Source of the DNA: Gemmataceae bacterium
GTDB lineage: Bacteria > Planctomycetota > Planctomycetia > Gemmatales > Gemmataceae
NCBI GenBank assembly: GCA_022842245.1
Contig: JALHPZ010000019.1
Location: 1 to 64,000, forward strand
Reading direction: 5' to 3'
Length of the DNA stretch: 64,000 nt
Positions 17,202 through 26,419 of the stretch are shown in pieces. The position numbers and the translations under genes are program-made. The notes beneath the pieces were generated by a model. The model searched no databases and was not told the DNA's origin. It was given only the letters and a program-made list of their open reading frames with translations. Numbering within the stretch: position 1 is the stretch's first letter; each line of letters opens with the position of its first letter.

Positions 17202-18797
17202 GTGCCCGAATTCAACGATGCCCGTGTCCGCAAGCTGAACGCCGAGCCTGTGCGGCTGCGCGGTCAGTACGTTGTGTACTGGATGCAGATGTTCCGTCGG
17301 CTGGACCACAACCATGCCCTCGATTACGCGATTGCGGTCGCACGACATCTCAAGAAGCCGTTGATCATCTACGAAGCCTTGAAGCTGAACTACCCGTGGG
17401 CGAGCGCCCGGATCCATTCGTTCGTTCTGGAGGGAATGCAAGCCAACGCGGCTCGGGCACGCAAACTCGGGCTGAACTATTGGCCGTTCGTGGAAACGCC
17501 GGACAACGCAGGCCGTGGACTCGTGAAGAAACTCGCGGCTGAAGCGGCGATGATCGTTACCGATGATTACCCCGCTTTTATCGTGCCTGCCCACAACCGT
17601 GCCATCGCGAAACTCGATGTTGCTGTCCATGCCATCGACGCCAACGGCGTCGTTCCACTTTCCCTTCTCGGCAAGACCGTCGCGGCGGCGGCACACCTGC
17701 GACCGCGCATCCATAAGCTCTTCGCCGAGTCGTGGGCGAATCGCTCGAAGACCGAGCCGGAGTTCGAAGACCTCGCGAACACTAAGTTGGATGCCCCCTT
17801 TCAGACTTGGGAAATTCCCGTCGATCTCCCCCGCTTCGTCGCGAACCTGCCGATCGATCAATCGGTTCCGTCCGTATTGCAGGAAGTTGGGGGCAGCGAG
17901 ATCGGCCGGCAGCGGCTCCGCGAGTTCGTTCGCAATAAGCTTCCTCGTTACGCCGCCGACCGCAGCCAGCCGGACGACCCGGATCGCAACTCCGCCAGCG
18001 GGCTGAGCGCGCACCTGCACTTCGGCCATCTCGGCATCGAGGAAGTCATCGAAGCGACCCTCAACACGAACGGTCCGTGGGATGAATCGGAGATCAATCA
18101 CAAGACCCGCAACAAAGACGATTTCTTCTGCCGCGACCCAAACGTGAACTCGTTTCTCGACGAGGCGATCACCTGGCGGGACATCGGGCACCACTGGATG
18201 AGTAATTCGGAATGTGGAATGCGGAATGCGGAATTGAATACCAAGAGTTGGCAAACGGCCGAGACATCGGGCTTCAATTTCGAGACGATGGACTTTTCGC
18301 CGCTCGCGCGGGGCACGCTGGAGACGGTGCTGCCGCCGTGGGCGTGGGCGACCTTGAGCAAGCACGCCGGAGATCGGCGGGAATACCTTTACTCGCTGGA
18401 GCAGTTCGAAGCCGCCGATACGCACGACGAACTCTGGAATGCGGCCCAGACGGAACTCGTGAAGACCGGCCGCATCCACAACTACCTTCGCATGCTCTGG
18501 GGAAAGAAAGTCCTCGAATGGAGCGCGAGTCCGGAGGAGGCATACCGAGTGCTCGAACACCTCAACAACAAATACGCCCTCGACGGCCGCGATCCCAACA
18601 GCTACTCGGGCATCCTCTGGTGCTTCGGTCTGTTCGACCGACCCTGGCCGCCGGAACGCGAGGTCTTCGGCAACATCCGCTACATGTCGAGCACGAATAC
18701 GGCGAAGAAATTCAAGCTCGCAGGCTATTACGAATACGTCCGCCGGCTCGACGGGCGGGGCGTAAAGACGACGGGGCACGCCGGGCGGTTGTTTTGA
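17202..18797 (+). CDS. phr: class II deoxyribodipyrimidine photolyase with an in-frame repeat insertion
   Basis: The enzyme repairs cyclobutane pyrimidine dimers with light, FAD and usually an antenna cofactor. It has 531 residues, longer than the usual ~450-480. Class II features include YVVYWMQMFRRLDHNHALDYA near the start and LSAHLHFGHLG. The FAD-binding C-terminal half carries AAQTELVKTGRIHNYLRMLW and GKKVLEWSASPEEAY. Between HHWM (about residue 332) and VLPPWAWATL a stretch begins SNSECGMRNAEL, encoded by tandem heptamer repeats. That region is normally a short linker, so ~25-40 residues look inserted in frame. The GTG start at 17202 is used. Confidence 0.9.
   Translation: MPEFNDARVRKLNAEPVRLRGQYVVYWMQMFRRLDHNHALDYAIAVARHLKKPLIIYEALKLNYPWASARIHSFVLEGMQANAARARKLGLNYWPFVETPDNAGRGLVKKLAAEAAMIVTDDYPAFIVPAHNRAIAKLDVAVHAIDANGVVPLSLLGKTVAAAAHLRPRIHKLFAESWANRSKTEPEFEDLANTKLDAPFQTWEIPVDLPRFVANLPIDQSVPSVLQEVGGSEIGRQRLREFVRNKLPRYAADRSQPDDPDRNSASGLSAHLHFGHLGIEEVIEATLNTNGPWDESEINHKTRNKDDFFCRDPNVNSFLDEAITWRDIGHHWMSNSECGMRNAELNTKSWQTAETSGFNFETMDFSPLARGTLETVLPPWAWATLSKHAGDRREYLYSLEQFEAADTHDELWNAAQTELVKTGRIHNYLRMLWGKKVLEWSASPEEAYRVLEHLNNKYALDGRDPNSYSGILWCFGLFDRPWPPEREVFGNIRYMSSTNTAKKFKLAGYYEYVRRLDGRGVKTTGHAGRLF
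18208..18235 (+). repeat. TGCGGAA-type heptamer repeats inside the photolyase gene
   Basis: Three to four consecutive 7-base units of the form TGYGGAA lie in frame in the coding sequence. The same unit is repeated at 45481-45513 and, inverted, at 45589-45620. Confidence 0.7.
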
Positions 18798-18963
18798 TTA
18801 TCCCCTTCAGACACGCCCTTTGGGGGAGAACAGATATGGACGGCAGGAGGGTTGTTGCCGATAATTTCCTAGCGGACGCAGTCCGCGAGTTGTCTCGAAG
18901 CCAAGCTGTCGGTTCATCACCCGACGAGGACTTGCCCAGAGCAAATTAATTAGTCTACACCAC

Positions 18964-19050
18964 CCCACCGAGGGGCGCTGCGACGGGACGCAAGGGCGTG
19001 CCTGCCAGGCTCGGAGGGGGTGGCCATTTTAACGGCGCCCGTTCACCAGT
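18964..19050 (+). promoter_or_regulatory. S-adenosylhomocysteine (SAH) riboswitch
   Basis: The leader of ahcY carries the SAH riboswitch consensus. CCGAG at 18968-18972 pairs with CTCGG at 19010-19014 (P1). The highly conserved GGGCGCTGCGAC follows at 18973-18984, CCAGGCTCGG lies at 19005-19014, and GCGCCC at 19035-19040 can pair with GGGCGC at 18973-18978 to make the pseudoknot. The ribosome-binding site AGGGGA (19052-19057) follows at once. In known cases SAH binding turns on the gene that removes SAH; control at translation initiation is suggested by the short spacing. Confidence 0.88.
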
Positions 19051-19065
19051 CAGGGGACTCTGAAC

Positions 19066-20487
<1,422 letters not shown>

Positions 20488-20496
20488 CGGACTATT

Positions 20497-20520
20497 GCCC
20501 GGCGACGTTCGTCGCCGGGC
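20497..20520. terminator. hairpin terminator between ahcY and the Rieske gene
   Basis: A perfect 10-bp GC-rich stem with a GTTC tetraloop lies 10 bases after the ahcY stop and 4 bases from the stop of the convergent gene, so it can serve both strands. Confidence 0.75.
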
Positions 20521-20524
20521 TTCG

Positions 20525-21532
20525 TCAGGCGACGTTTCTCCGGCCGACTGGCTCGCCGCGATAGATGCGGGCAATCCGTTCCCGAGTCAGACCCAAAACC
20601 TTATCGAAGCGACTCAGCTTCATCCCGTCGATGTTTGGATTGTGATCGGCCATGTGCTCCAGCATGGCGATATCCTGACGCACCTCGCGGTCGACTTCCC
20701 GCCGGAAGAGATGCTTTGCCAGCCGCAGCCCGCCCGCCGGGCCGGGATAACGGCTCTTGGCGTAGACGAACGACGTCACGTTCGTGCGCTTTTCGTCCAC
20801 GGGCCAGAAGAACATGTACAGCCGCCAGCGCACCATCGCCTCGCGGTCGCCGTCGGGCGACGTCCACCAGTGGTCGTAGACGCTGTAGACCGGTGAAAAG
20901 TACGTCGTCCAGTGGTCGTGGAAGAGATCGTTCCTGCGGATACCGAGCAGCCAACGGAAGAACGGGTTCAGGATCTTCGTCGGGCCGACGTTCCTCACGG
21001 TCACGCTGTCGTCGGTCTGCTCGAAACTCACCTTCACTTCGTGCATGCGCGGCAGGTCGTAGCCAAAGGTATCGTGGACGGTGCCGCTGTGTTCAATCTC
21101 GGTGAAGTTATCGACGGTGAGTTCGAGCGGGGCCGGGACGGTGTGCAGGAAGTTGCCGAGGTGGAAGTAGTTGTCCGTGTTGAGTTCCGGAAAGACCGCA
21201 CCACTCGCGCGCGACTTCACCCAGACGTAGCCGTGCGCTTCGCGCACGTCGTAGCTCTCGGTGCAGGTGTGCATCTTCGGCGTGCTGGGGCTTTCCCCCT
21301 CGCCGCAGCCGTTGAAGGTCCAGCCGTGGTATTTGCACTCGACACGGTCGCCGACGACGCGGCCGTAGCTCAACTTCAAGCGGCGGTGGGGGCAGGCGTC
21401 GTCGATGGCGGCGGCGTTGCCGTCCGCCGTTCGAAACAGGCAGATCAGTCGACCGGCGAGTTGGATGCCGTGGGGCTTCCTCCGCAGCGCGTGGCCGGGC
21501 AGCACCGGGTGCCAGTGATCGAGCATCCCCAT
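20525..21532 (-). CDS. Rieske-type aromatic ring-hydroxylating oxygenase, large subunit-like
   Basis: This 335-residue protein has an N-terminal Rieske [2Fe-2S] domain with CPHR (Cys47, His49) and CKYHGW (Cys66, His69). A catalytic domain carries the mononuclear iron site in VDNFTEIEHSGTVHDTFG (Asn/Asp and two His). The single-chain form resembles vanillate O-demethylase or chlorophyllide-oxygenase-like enzymes. The substrate is unknown and no reductase gene is adjacent. The start at 21532 (MGMLDHWHPVL) is used; an alternative ATG lies two codons downstream, and longer upstream frames encode non-conserved Arg/Pro-rich residues. Confidence 0.87.
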   Translation of the reverse strand: MGMLDHWHPVLPGHALRRKPHGIQLAGRLICLFRTADGNAAAIDDACPHRRLKLSYGRVVGDRVECKYHGWTFNGCGEGESPSTPKMHTCTESYDVREAHGYVWVKSRASGAVFPELNTDNYFHLGNFLHTVPAPLELTVDNFTEIEHSGTVHDTFGYDLPRMHEVKVSFEQTDDSVTVRNVGPTKILNPFFRWLLGIRRNDLFHDHWTTYFSPVYSVYDHWWTSPDGDREAMVRWRLYMFFWPVDEKRTNVTSFVYAKSRYPGPAGGLRLAKHLFRREVDREVRQDIAMLEHMADHNPNIDGMKLSRFDKVLGLTRERIARIYRGEPVGRRNVA

Positions 21533-21643
21533 CGCAAACTCCGCAATAATCGCCGAATCGTGAATGCGAATAGCCGAAGGATTTCCAATTGTCGAGAAGA
21601 AAGTCGGATTTCGCCCGATCGCCGTCGGCGGGAAAGCGACCGT

Positions 21644-21683
21644 GTCATTCCGCCGCCTCCGCGCCACCCCACGGCGGAATGAC
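21644..21683. repeat. inverted repeat upstream of the Rieske gene
   Basis: Perfect 12-base arms (21644-21655 and 21672-21683) flank a 16-base spacer in the divergent gap between the Rieske gene and ribE. It could be a palindromic repeat or a leader structure; no function is evident. Confidence 0.6.
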
Positions 21684-21832
21684 GCCCGATTTCCGGAATC
21701 GCCTAGGCCCCGTAAGGACTTACGTCGATTTCGACGTCCACGATGGTCGCAGGATTCACCCCCACGAATGGCTTCCCAGCGGAAAACGGCCAGTCAAGAT
21801 GTGGGTTGAGAATTCCTCCGTAGAATTGCTTC

Positions 21833-22438
21833 ATGTTCACCGGACTCGTTCAATCCTTGGGTCGGGTCGCCGCGGCCGTCGACGACGGCGACGGCGGACG
21901 CGCGTTGACGATCGTCGAAACCGCCCTGGCGCCGACACTCGTCCTCGGCGAGAGCGTGGCCGTCAACGGCTGCTGCCTCACGGTCACGGCGATGGAAACC
22001 GATCGTTTCACCTTCCAAGCCGGCCCCGAAACGCTGGCCAAGACTAATCTGGGCCAGATAGTCCCCGGCGATCCCGTCAACCTCGAGCGCGCCTTGCGCG
22101 TCGGCGACCGGCTCGGCGGGCATTTCGTCACCGGCCACATCGACGGCGTCGGCACCATCGCCAAAAAGGAACCGCACGGCGAATGGCTGATGATCGAGTT
22201 CACGTGCCCGCCCGAATACGACGAGCTGATGGTGATCAAAGGCTCCATCGCCGTCGACGGCGTCAGTCTCACGCTCGTGTCCACCGAGCCGGGCCGATTC
22301 TCCGTGATGCTGATCCCCCACACGCGGGACCATACGACCCTTGGTTCGAAAGGTGTCGGCGCCCCCGTCAACCTGGAACTGGATCTCCTCTCGAAACATC
22401 TTCGCAAGCTGATCGCGAATCTGAACATCACGATCTGA
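21833..22438 (+). CDS. ribE: riboflavin synthase, alpha subunit
   Basis: The enzyme dismutates two molecules of 6,7-dimethyl-8-ribityllumazine to riboflavin. At 201 residues it has the canonical two tandem lumazine-binding barrels. The first begins MFTGLVQSLGRV and contains SVAVNGCCLTV; the second contains GHFVTGHIDGVGTI and GSIAVDGVSLTLV. The end (LSKHLRKLIAN) is typical. No other rib gene and no FMN riboswitch element was seen upstream. Confidence 0.95.
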   Translation: MFTGLVQSLGRVAAAVDDGDGGRALTIVETALAPTLVLGESVAVNGCCLTVTAMETDRFTFQAGPETLAKTNLGQIVPGDPVNLERALRVGDRLGGHFVTGHIDGVGTIAKKEPHGEWLMIEFTCPPEYDELMVIKGSIAVDGVSLTLVSTEPGRFSVMLIPHTRDHTTLGSKGVGAPVNLELDLLSKHLRKLIANLNITI

Positions 22439-22516
22439 TCGGTCGCCACGCATGGTTCGTCGCCATTCGGCGAATCTCCGACCGTTCCCGATCAGGGTGC
22501 GTCCTAAAATACCTGC

Positions 22517-23968
22517 ATGCCGATTCTCGTTGTCCTGATCCTGACGGCCGCGTGCGCCCGGGTGCCGTGGCCGGAACCGCCGTTCGGGTTCGGCGGCAGC
22601 GGCAGCCTCGCGCTCACGGCGTTCGCGTTCCTGCTGCCGATCGGCGCGGCCATCGTGCTCAGCCGCTGGGCCGCCGCCGCCGTGCGCCATGAACCCGGCC
22701 GCCGGTTGGAAATCGTGCGCATCTATTCGCGCTATCGTCGGCTGCTCGGCTACGCGAATCTGTTCGTCGCCGCGCTCGCCATCGCCGGTCTCGGCTGGGG
22801 CTGGACCGTCTGGCACCGCGCGGTGCTGCCGGCCGACCGGCCTGTCCTCGCGCCGATGGCGGAATTGCTCGTGCCGGCCCCCTACCTCGTCGCGGTCTTC
22901 GCCGTCTGGATCATCCACTACGACGCCGAGCGGGCGTTCCACGCGACGGCGGCCACGGTCGATCATCCGTTCTGGTCCCGCGCGGGGCATTTCCTGTTCC
23001 AGTTGCGGCCGTTCGCGTTCCTCGTGCTGCTGCCGGTCGTCCTGTTCGCCGCCCAGCAGACGTTCGCGCGGATGGCGCCGGAGGCGGCGAACAGTTGGTA
23101 CACGCACGCGGGCAGCATGCTGATGGTGCCGGTGCTGTTCGTGGGGATGCCGCTCTTGCTGAAGCCGGCACTCGGGTTGAAACCGATGCCGCCCGGCCCG
23201 ACGCGCGACCGGCTGGAGGAACTGGCGCGCCGGTTCGACTTCCGCTGCGCGGGCCTGTTGCACTGGCCGACGCGCGGCCAGATGGTGAACGCCATGGTCG
23301 TCGGTCTCGTGCCGAAGGCCCGATATGTCGTGTTCACCGATCGGCTGATGGAGACGCTGTCTTCGGACGAAGTGGATGCGGTCTTCGGCCACGAGGTTGG
23401 CCATGCGAAGCACTACCACATCCCGTTCTACGTGCTGTTCTTCATCCTGAGCGCGGTCGCCGTGACGGGGCTTGCGGGCCTGGGCATGGTCGCGGCGGCG
23501 GAGCAGGGCTGGATCGACGCGGCCGCATGGGAGCCGTGGGCCGGCCTGCCGCCCCTGGCCGCCTTGATCGCGCACATCTTCCTCTTCTTTGGTCATTTGT
23601 CCCGTGTCTGCGAGCGTCAGGCCGATCTCTACGGTTGTCGTGCCGCCGACGGCGACCGCATCACGCCCGCGGGGATCGACGCCATGATCCGCGCGCTCGA
23701 ACGGGTCGCCGACCTCGGTGGAGAAACCACCGCCGCAAGCCGACCGTCGCTCTTGCGGCGGCTGTTCGCTCTCCTGCGATCCTGGCAGCACGGCTCGATC
23801 GACGAACGCATCCGTTTCCTCCGCCGCGTCCTCGAACGGCCCGAACTCGAGCGACGGTTCCAGCGCCGCGCCTACTGGCTCAAGTGGGCCATCGTCGCCG
23901 CGCACGTCGGCGCGATCGTGGCCATCGGTTCGTATTTCGGCTGGAAGGAAGTCGCGAAAGCGATGTGA
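22517..23968 (+). CDS. M48-family membrane zinc metallopeptidase
   Basis: This 483-residue protein has several N-terminal transmembrane helices and a zinc protease core. The HExxH motif is in VFGHEVGHAKHYH (near residue 291), and the third zinc ligand Glu is in RVCERQADLYGC. Two further hydrophobic segments follow HExxH. The layout resembles HtpX/Ste24-like M48 peptidases involved in membrane-protein quality control. It ends directly against the stop of convergent gluQ. Confidence 0.87.
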   Translation: MPILVVLILTAACARVPWPEPPFGFGGSGSLALTAFAFLLPIGAAIVLSRWAAAAVRHEPGRRLEIVRIYSRYRRLLGYANLFVAALAIAGLGWGWTVWHRAVLPADRPVLAPMAELLVPAPYLVAVFAVWIIHYDAERAFHATAATVDHPFWSRAGHFLFQLRPFAFLVLLPVVLFAAQQTFARMAPEAANSWYTHAGSMLMVPVLFVGMPLLLKPALGLKPMPPGPTRDRLEELARRFDFRCAGLLHWPTRGQMVNAMVVGLVPKARYVVFTDRLMETLSSDEVDAVFGHEVGHAKHYHIPFYVLFFILSAVAVTGLAGLGMVAAAEQGWIDAAAWEPWAGLPPLAALIAHIFLFFGHLSRVCERQADLYGCRAADGDRITPAGIDAMIRALERVADLGGETTAASRPSLLRRLFALLRSWQHGSIDERIRFLRRVLERPELERRFQRRAYWLKWAIVAAHVGAIVAIGSYFGWKEVAKAM

Positions 23969-24898
23969 TCAAAATCCGATGGCGGCGAGGTGCTCGCGCC
24001 GCAAGGTGAACGGTTCGTGCGGGATCGTCTGCCAGTCAAACTTCGGCAACAAATCGCGAGCCGCGACCGGTTCGATCCGGTCGATCCAGCCGCAGGACCA
24101 CGCGAGCAGGCCGACGAGGGATTCCGGGCAAACACCGGCGGCGCGCAGGGCGCTCAGGCGCGTATCGCCGTGGCGCTTCGCGAGCCGGCGGCCGTCTTCG
24201 CCCACGACGAGCGGTAGATGTGCGAAGGCGGGTGCGGCCGCGTTCAGCTCCCGATAGATCAACAACTGCCGGGGCGTCGAGGGGAGCAGATCATCGCCCC
24301 GCACGACGTGGGTGATGCCCATTGCGGCGTCGTCGACCACGACCGCGAGTTGATACGCCGGCGTGCCCGTATTCTTCCAGACCACGAAATCGCCGCCGAC
24401 CTGGCCCAAATCGATCGCCACGTCGCCGCGGACAAGATCGCGGAACACGGGAGAATCGGAGACGCGGAACCGCCAGGCGAACGGCTCGACCGGCGCGTCG
24501 CGCGCCGTTCGGCCGGCGCAGGTTCGCGGATAGACCGGCCCTTCGTGCTCGGCGTGTGGGGCGCTCGCCGCCTGAGCGATGTCGCTTCGCGAACAGGTGC
24601 AGGGATAGACGAGATCCCGCCGTTTCAACTCGTCGAGCGCCGCCTCGTACAGTGGCAGTCGCGCGGTCTGCACCACCGGTTCGCAGTCCCAGTCGAGGCC
24701 GAGCCAGCGGAGGTCGTCGAGCGCCTGCTCCATCGCGCCCGGCTTCACGCGGGGTGAATCGATGTCCTCGATGCGCAGGAGAATCTCTCCGCCGCCGGAG
24801 CGTGCAAACAGCCAGTTCGCAAGGTAGGTGCGGGCGTTGCCGACGTGCTGCGCGCCGGTCGGCGACGGGGCGAACCGGGTACGGACCCTAGTTCCCAC
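23969..24898 (-). CDS. gluQ: glutamyl-Q tRNA(Asp) synthetase
   Basis: This paralogue of glutamyl-tRNA synthetase attaches glutamate to queuosine in the tRNA-Asp anticodon. It has 309 residues, lacking the anticodon-binding domain of GltX as expected. Class I motifs are visible: TRFAPSPTGAQHVGNARTYL (HIGH-like HVGN) and RRLAKRHGDTRLS (KMSKS-like). Zinc-site cysteines occur in YPCTCSRSDI. The start overlaps the end of the adenosyltransferase gene by 11 bases, so they form an operon. Confidence 0.9.
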   Translation of the reverse strand: MGTRVRTRFAPSPTGAQHVGNARTYLANWLFARSGGGEILLRIEDIDSPRVKPGAMEQALDDLRWLGLDWDCEPVVQTARLPLYEAALDELKRRDLVYPCTCSRSDIAQAASAPHAEHEGPVYPRTCAGRTARDAPVEPFAWRFRVSDSPVFRDLVRGDVAIDLGQVGGDFVVWKNTGTPAYQLAVVVDDAAMGITHVVRGDDLLPSTPRQLLIYRELNAAAPAFAHLPLVVGEDGRRLAKRHGDTRLSALRAAGVCPESLVGLLAWSCGWIDRIEPVAARDLLPKFDWQTIPHEPFTLRREHLAAIGF

Positions 24899-25457
24899 GG
24901 TTCTGCCCCGGCACCCATTTCACGTCGGCGCGGCCGTCGTCGTTCGCGATGCGGGCGAGGACGAAGAGCAGATCGGAGAGCCGGTTCAGGTAGACGAGGA
25001 CGTTGTCGTTGATCGGTTCGGCGACGCGGAGGGCGACGACGGCGCGTTCGGCCCGGCGGCAGATCGTGCGCGCGGAGTGCAGCCACGCCGCCGCCGGCGA
25101 CCCGCCGGGCAGGATGAAGCTGCGCAGCGGTTCGAGCCTCGCGTTCAGCCGGTCGATCGCGCGTTCGAGCCGTTCGGCCTGTTTCGGGGTGATGCGGAGC
25201 ATGCCGGTCTCGTTCTCGGCGTTCGGAAAGCAGAGATCGCCGCCGAGGTCGAAGAGATCGTTCTGGACGATGCGCAGGAGATCGCGCTCGGGAGCGTCCG
25301 GGCAGTTGGCGTGCAGCAGGCCGAGGGCGGCGTTCAGTTCGTCCACCTCGCCCATGGCGTGGACGCGGCGGTGGTCCTTGGGCACGCGCGAGCCGTCGCC
25401 GAGGCCGGTTTCGCCGCCGTCGCCGGTCTTCGTGTAGATGCGCGAGAGATAGACCAT
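24888..25457 (-). CDS. pduO: PduO-type cob(I)alamin adenosyltransferase
   Basis: The enzyme transfers adenosyl from ATP to cob(I)alamin, forming coenzyme B12. It has 189 residues, typical for PduO/MMAB. The N-terminal ATP-binding motif SRIYTKTGDGGETGLGDGSR is intact, and FILPGGSPAAAWLHSARTIC plus ICRRAERAVVAL match the helical bundle. The ATG at 25457 is chosen because the conserved SRIYTKTGD begins five residues later. It is the first gene of a two-gene operon with gluQ, an unrelated function, and no cobalamin riboswitch motif was recognised upstream. Confidence 0.93.
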   Translation of the reverse strand: MVYLSRIYTKTGDGGETGLGDGSRVPKDHRRVHAMGEVDELNAALGLLHANCPDAPERDLLRIVQNDLFDLGGDLCFPNAENETGMLRITPKQAERLERAIDRLNARLEPLRSFILPGGSPAAAWLHSARTICRRAERAVVALRVAEPINDNVLVYLNRLSDLLFVLARIANDDGRADVKWVPGQNRGN

Positions 25458-25760
25458 GAGCCGTCCCGGTTGGAGTTTCGAACGAGGATATTCATAGCCG
25501 CTCTTTGCCCAGATTCCCACTCTTGCCGGGTCGCGGGGCGGAACCGGAGAATCCCGGCGTCCCGGCGGAATTTCGGTCATTTCACCCGCCGTTCCATCCG
25601 ATACAGACGCTACCAACGGACGATCGGGCGTATCCGGCCGAACCCCTTCCTTCGGGGCGTTCGGCGCGAACCGGTTCGGAGTCGGTCAGGGCAGACCCTG
25701 CCGGCCCGGGGGAAAACCGGTTCGACGGTGCTCGCGAGTCCGCCGTTTGGAGGGGGAACG
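25458..25760. other. gene-free divergent intergenic region
   Basis: No gene is supported here. It separates the divergent pduO and lipoprotein genes and must hold both promoters. Short palindromic stretches occur around 25640-25690, including a CGAACCGGTTCG palindrome, but no known riboswitch was recognised. Confidence 0.5.
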
Positions 25761-26324
25761 ATGTCGTTCATTCGTCGCAAATTGCTGTTGCTGGCGCTGG
25801 CGGTCGTGCCGATCGCGGCCGGCTGCAACGCGCTCGGGCCGGCCGCCTTGTTGTTGATTCCGAACCCGGCCTGGACGGCCGAACGGATGGAAGAGAAATA
25901 CCAGCACACCAACGACACGCGGACACCCGTGCTCGGCCCGGTGCGGGACGGCTACCCGGCCCCGCTCTGCGAGGACCCGCCGAGCGATCGCGAGATCCTG
26001 CGGGCCATGCCCCGCGTTGCCCGCGGCGTGCCGTTCGTCTACGAAGAGTTCCGCGACGACGTGCAGATCGTCAAGAACCGCCTCGTCGACACCATCGACC
26101 CGCCGCGATTCTACCCGCTCATCGGCATGGCGCAGCTGCACCACTGCCACTGGGAATGCGTGATTTACTACAAGGAAACGGTGCAATCGAGCTATCCGTT
26201 CCCGACGTATATCGTCAAGCCACGGACGCAAGTGATCTACATCGACAAGGACCACCTGCACCTGTACGTCGGGCCGAACCCCGAAATGCAGAAGAAGATC
26301 AGCAACGAAATGCACAAGTATTGA
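25761..26324 (+). CDS. predicted lipoprotein
   Basis: This 187-residue protein has a lipoprotein signal peptide: SFIRRKLLLLALAVVPIAAG followed by the lipobox Cys (residue ~22). The mature part is rich in His, Tyr and Pro, with LIGMAQLHHCHWECVIYYKE and an acidic/basic C-terminus. A strong ribosome-binding site (GGAGGGGG) precedes the ATG. No family is recognised. The closely spaced His/Cys residues (HHCHWEC) could bind metal, but this is only a suggestion. Confidence 0.75.
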   Translation: MSFIRRKLLLLALAVVPIAAGCNALGPAALLLIPNPAWTAERMEEKYQHTNDTRTPVLGPVRDGYPAPLCEDPPSDREILRAMPRVARGVPFVYEEFRDDVQIVKNRLVDTIDPPRFYPLIGMAQLHHCHWECVIYYKETVQSSYPFPTYIVKPRTQVIYIDKDHLHLYVGPNPEMQKKISNEMHKY

Positions 26325-26377
26325 GCGGTGCCTTTGACCGCGATCGTCCCCTCCGTCGCTGAAGGGCGACCCATGCG

Positions 26378-26399
26378 CCCGGTCTCGCAAGAGACCGGG
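26378..26399. terminator. hairpin terminator with GCAA tetraloop
   Basis: A 9-bp perfect stem (26378-26386 and 26391-26399) with a GCAA loop is followed by a TG/T-rich stretch, between the convergent lipoprotein and DUF1501 genes. Confidence 0.7.
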
Positions 26400-26419
26400 T
26401 GTGTGTGTTTGTGGAGATC

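Noticed and set aside
21533..21667. Longer N-terminus for the Rieske oxygenase
   Set aside because: The added residues are Arg/Thr-rich and include a palindrome; homologues start near the Trp-His-Pro-Val motif.
21684..21832. FMN riboswitch upstream of ribE
   Set aside because: None of the conserved FMN-element motifs were seen.
25458..25760. Cobalamin riboswitch upstream of the adenosyltransferase gene
   Set aside because: No B12-box-like sequence or expected long leader fold was recognised.
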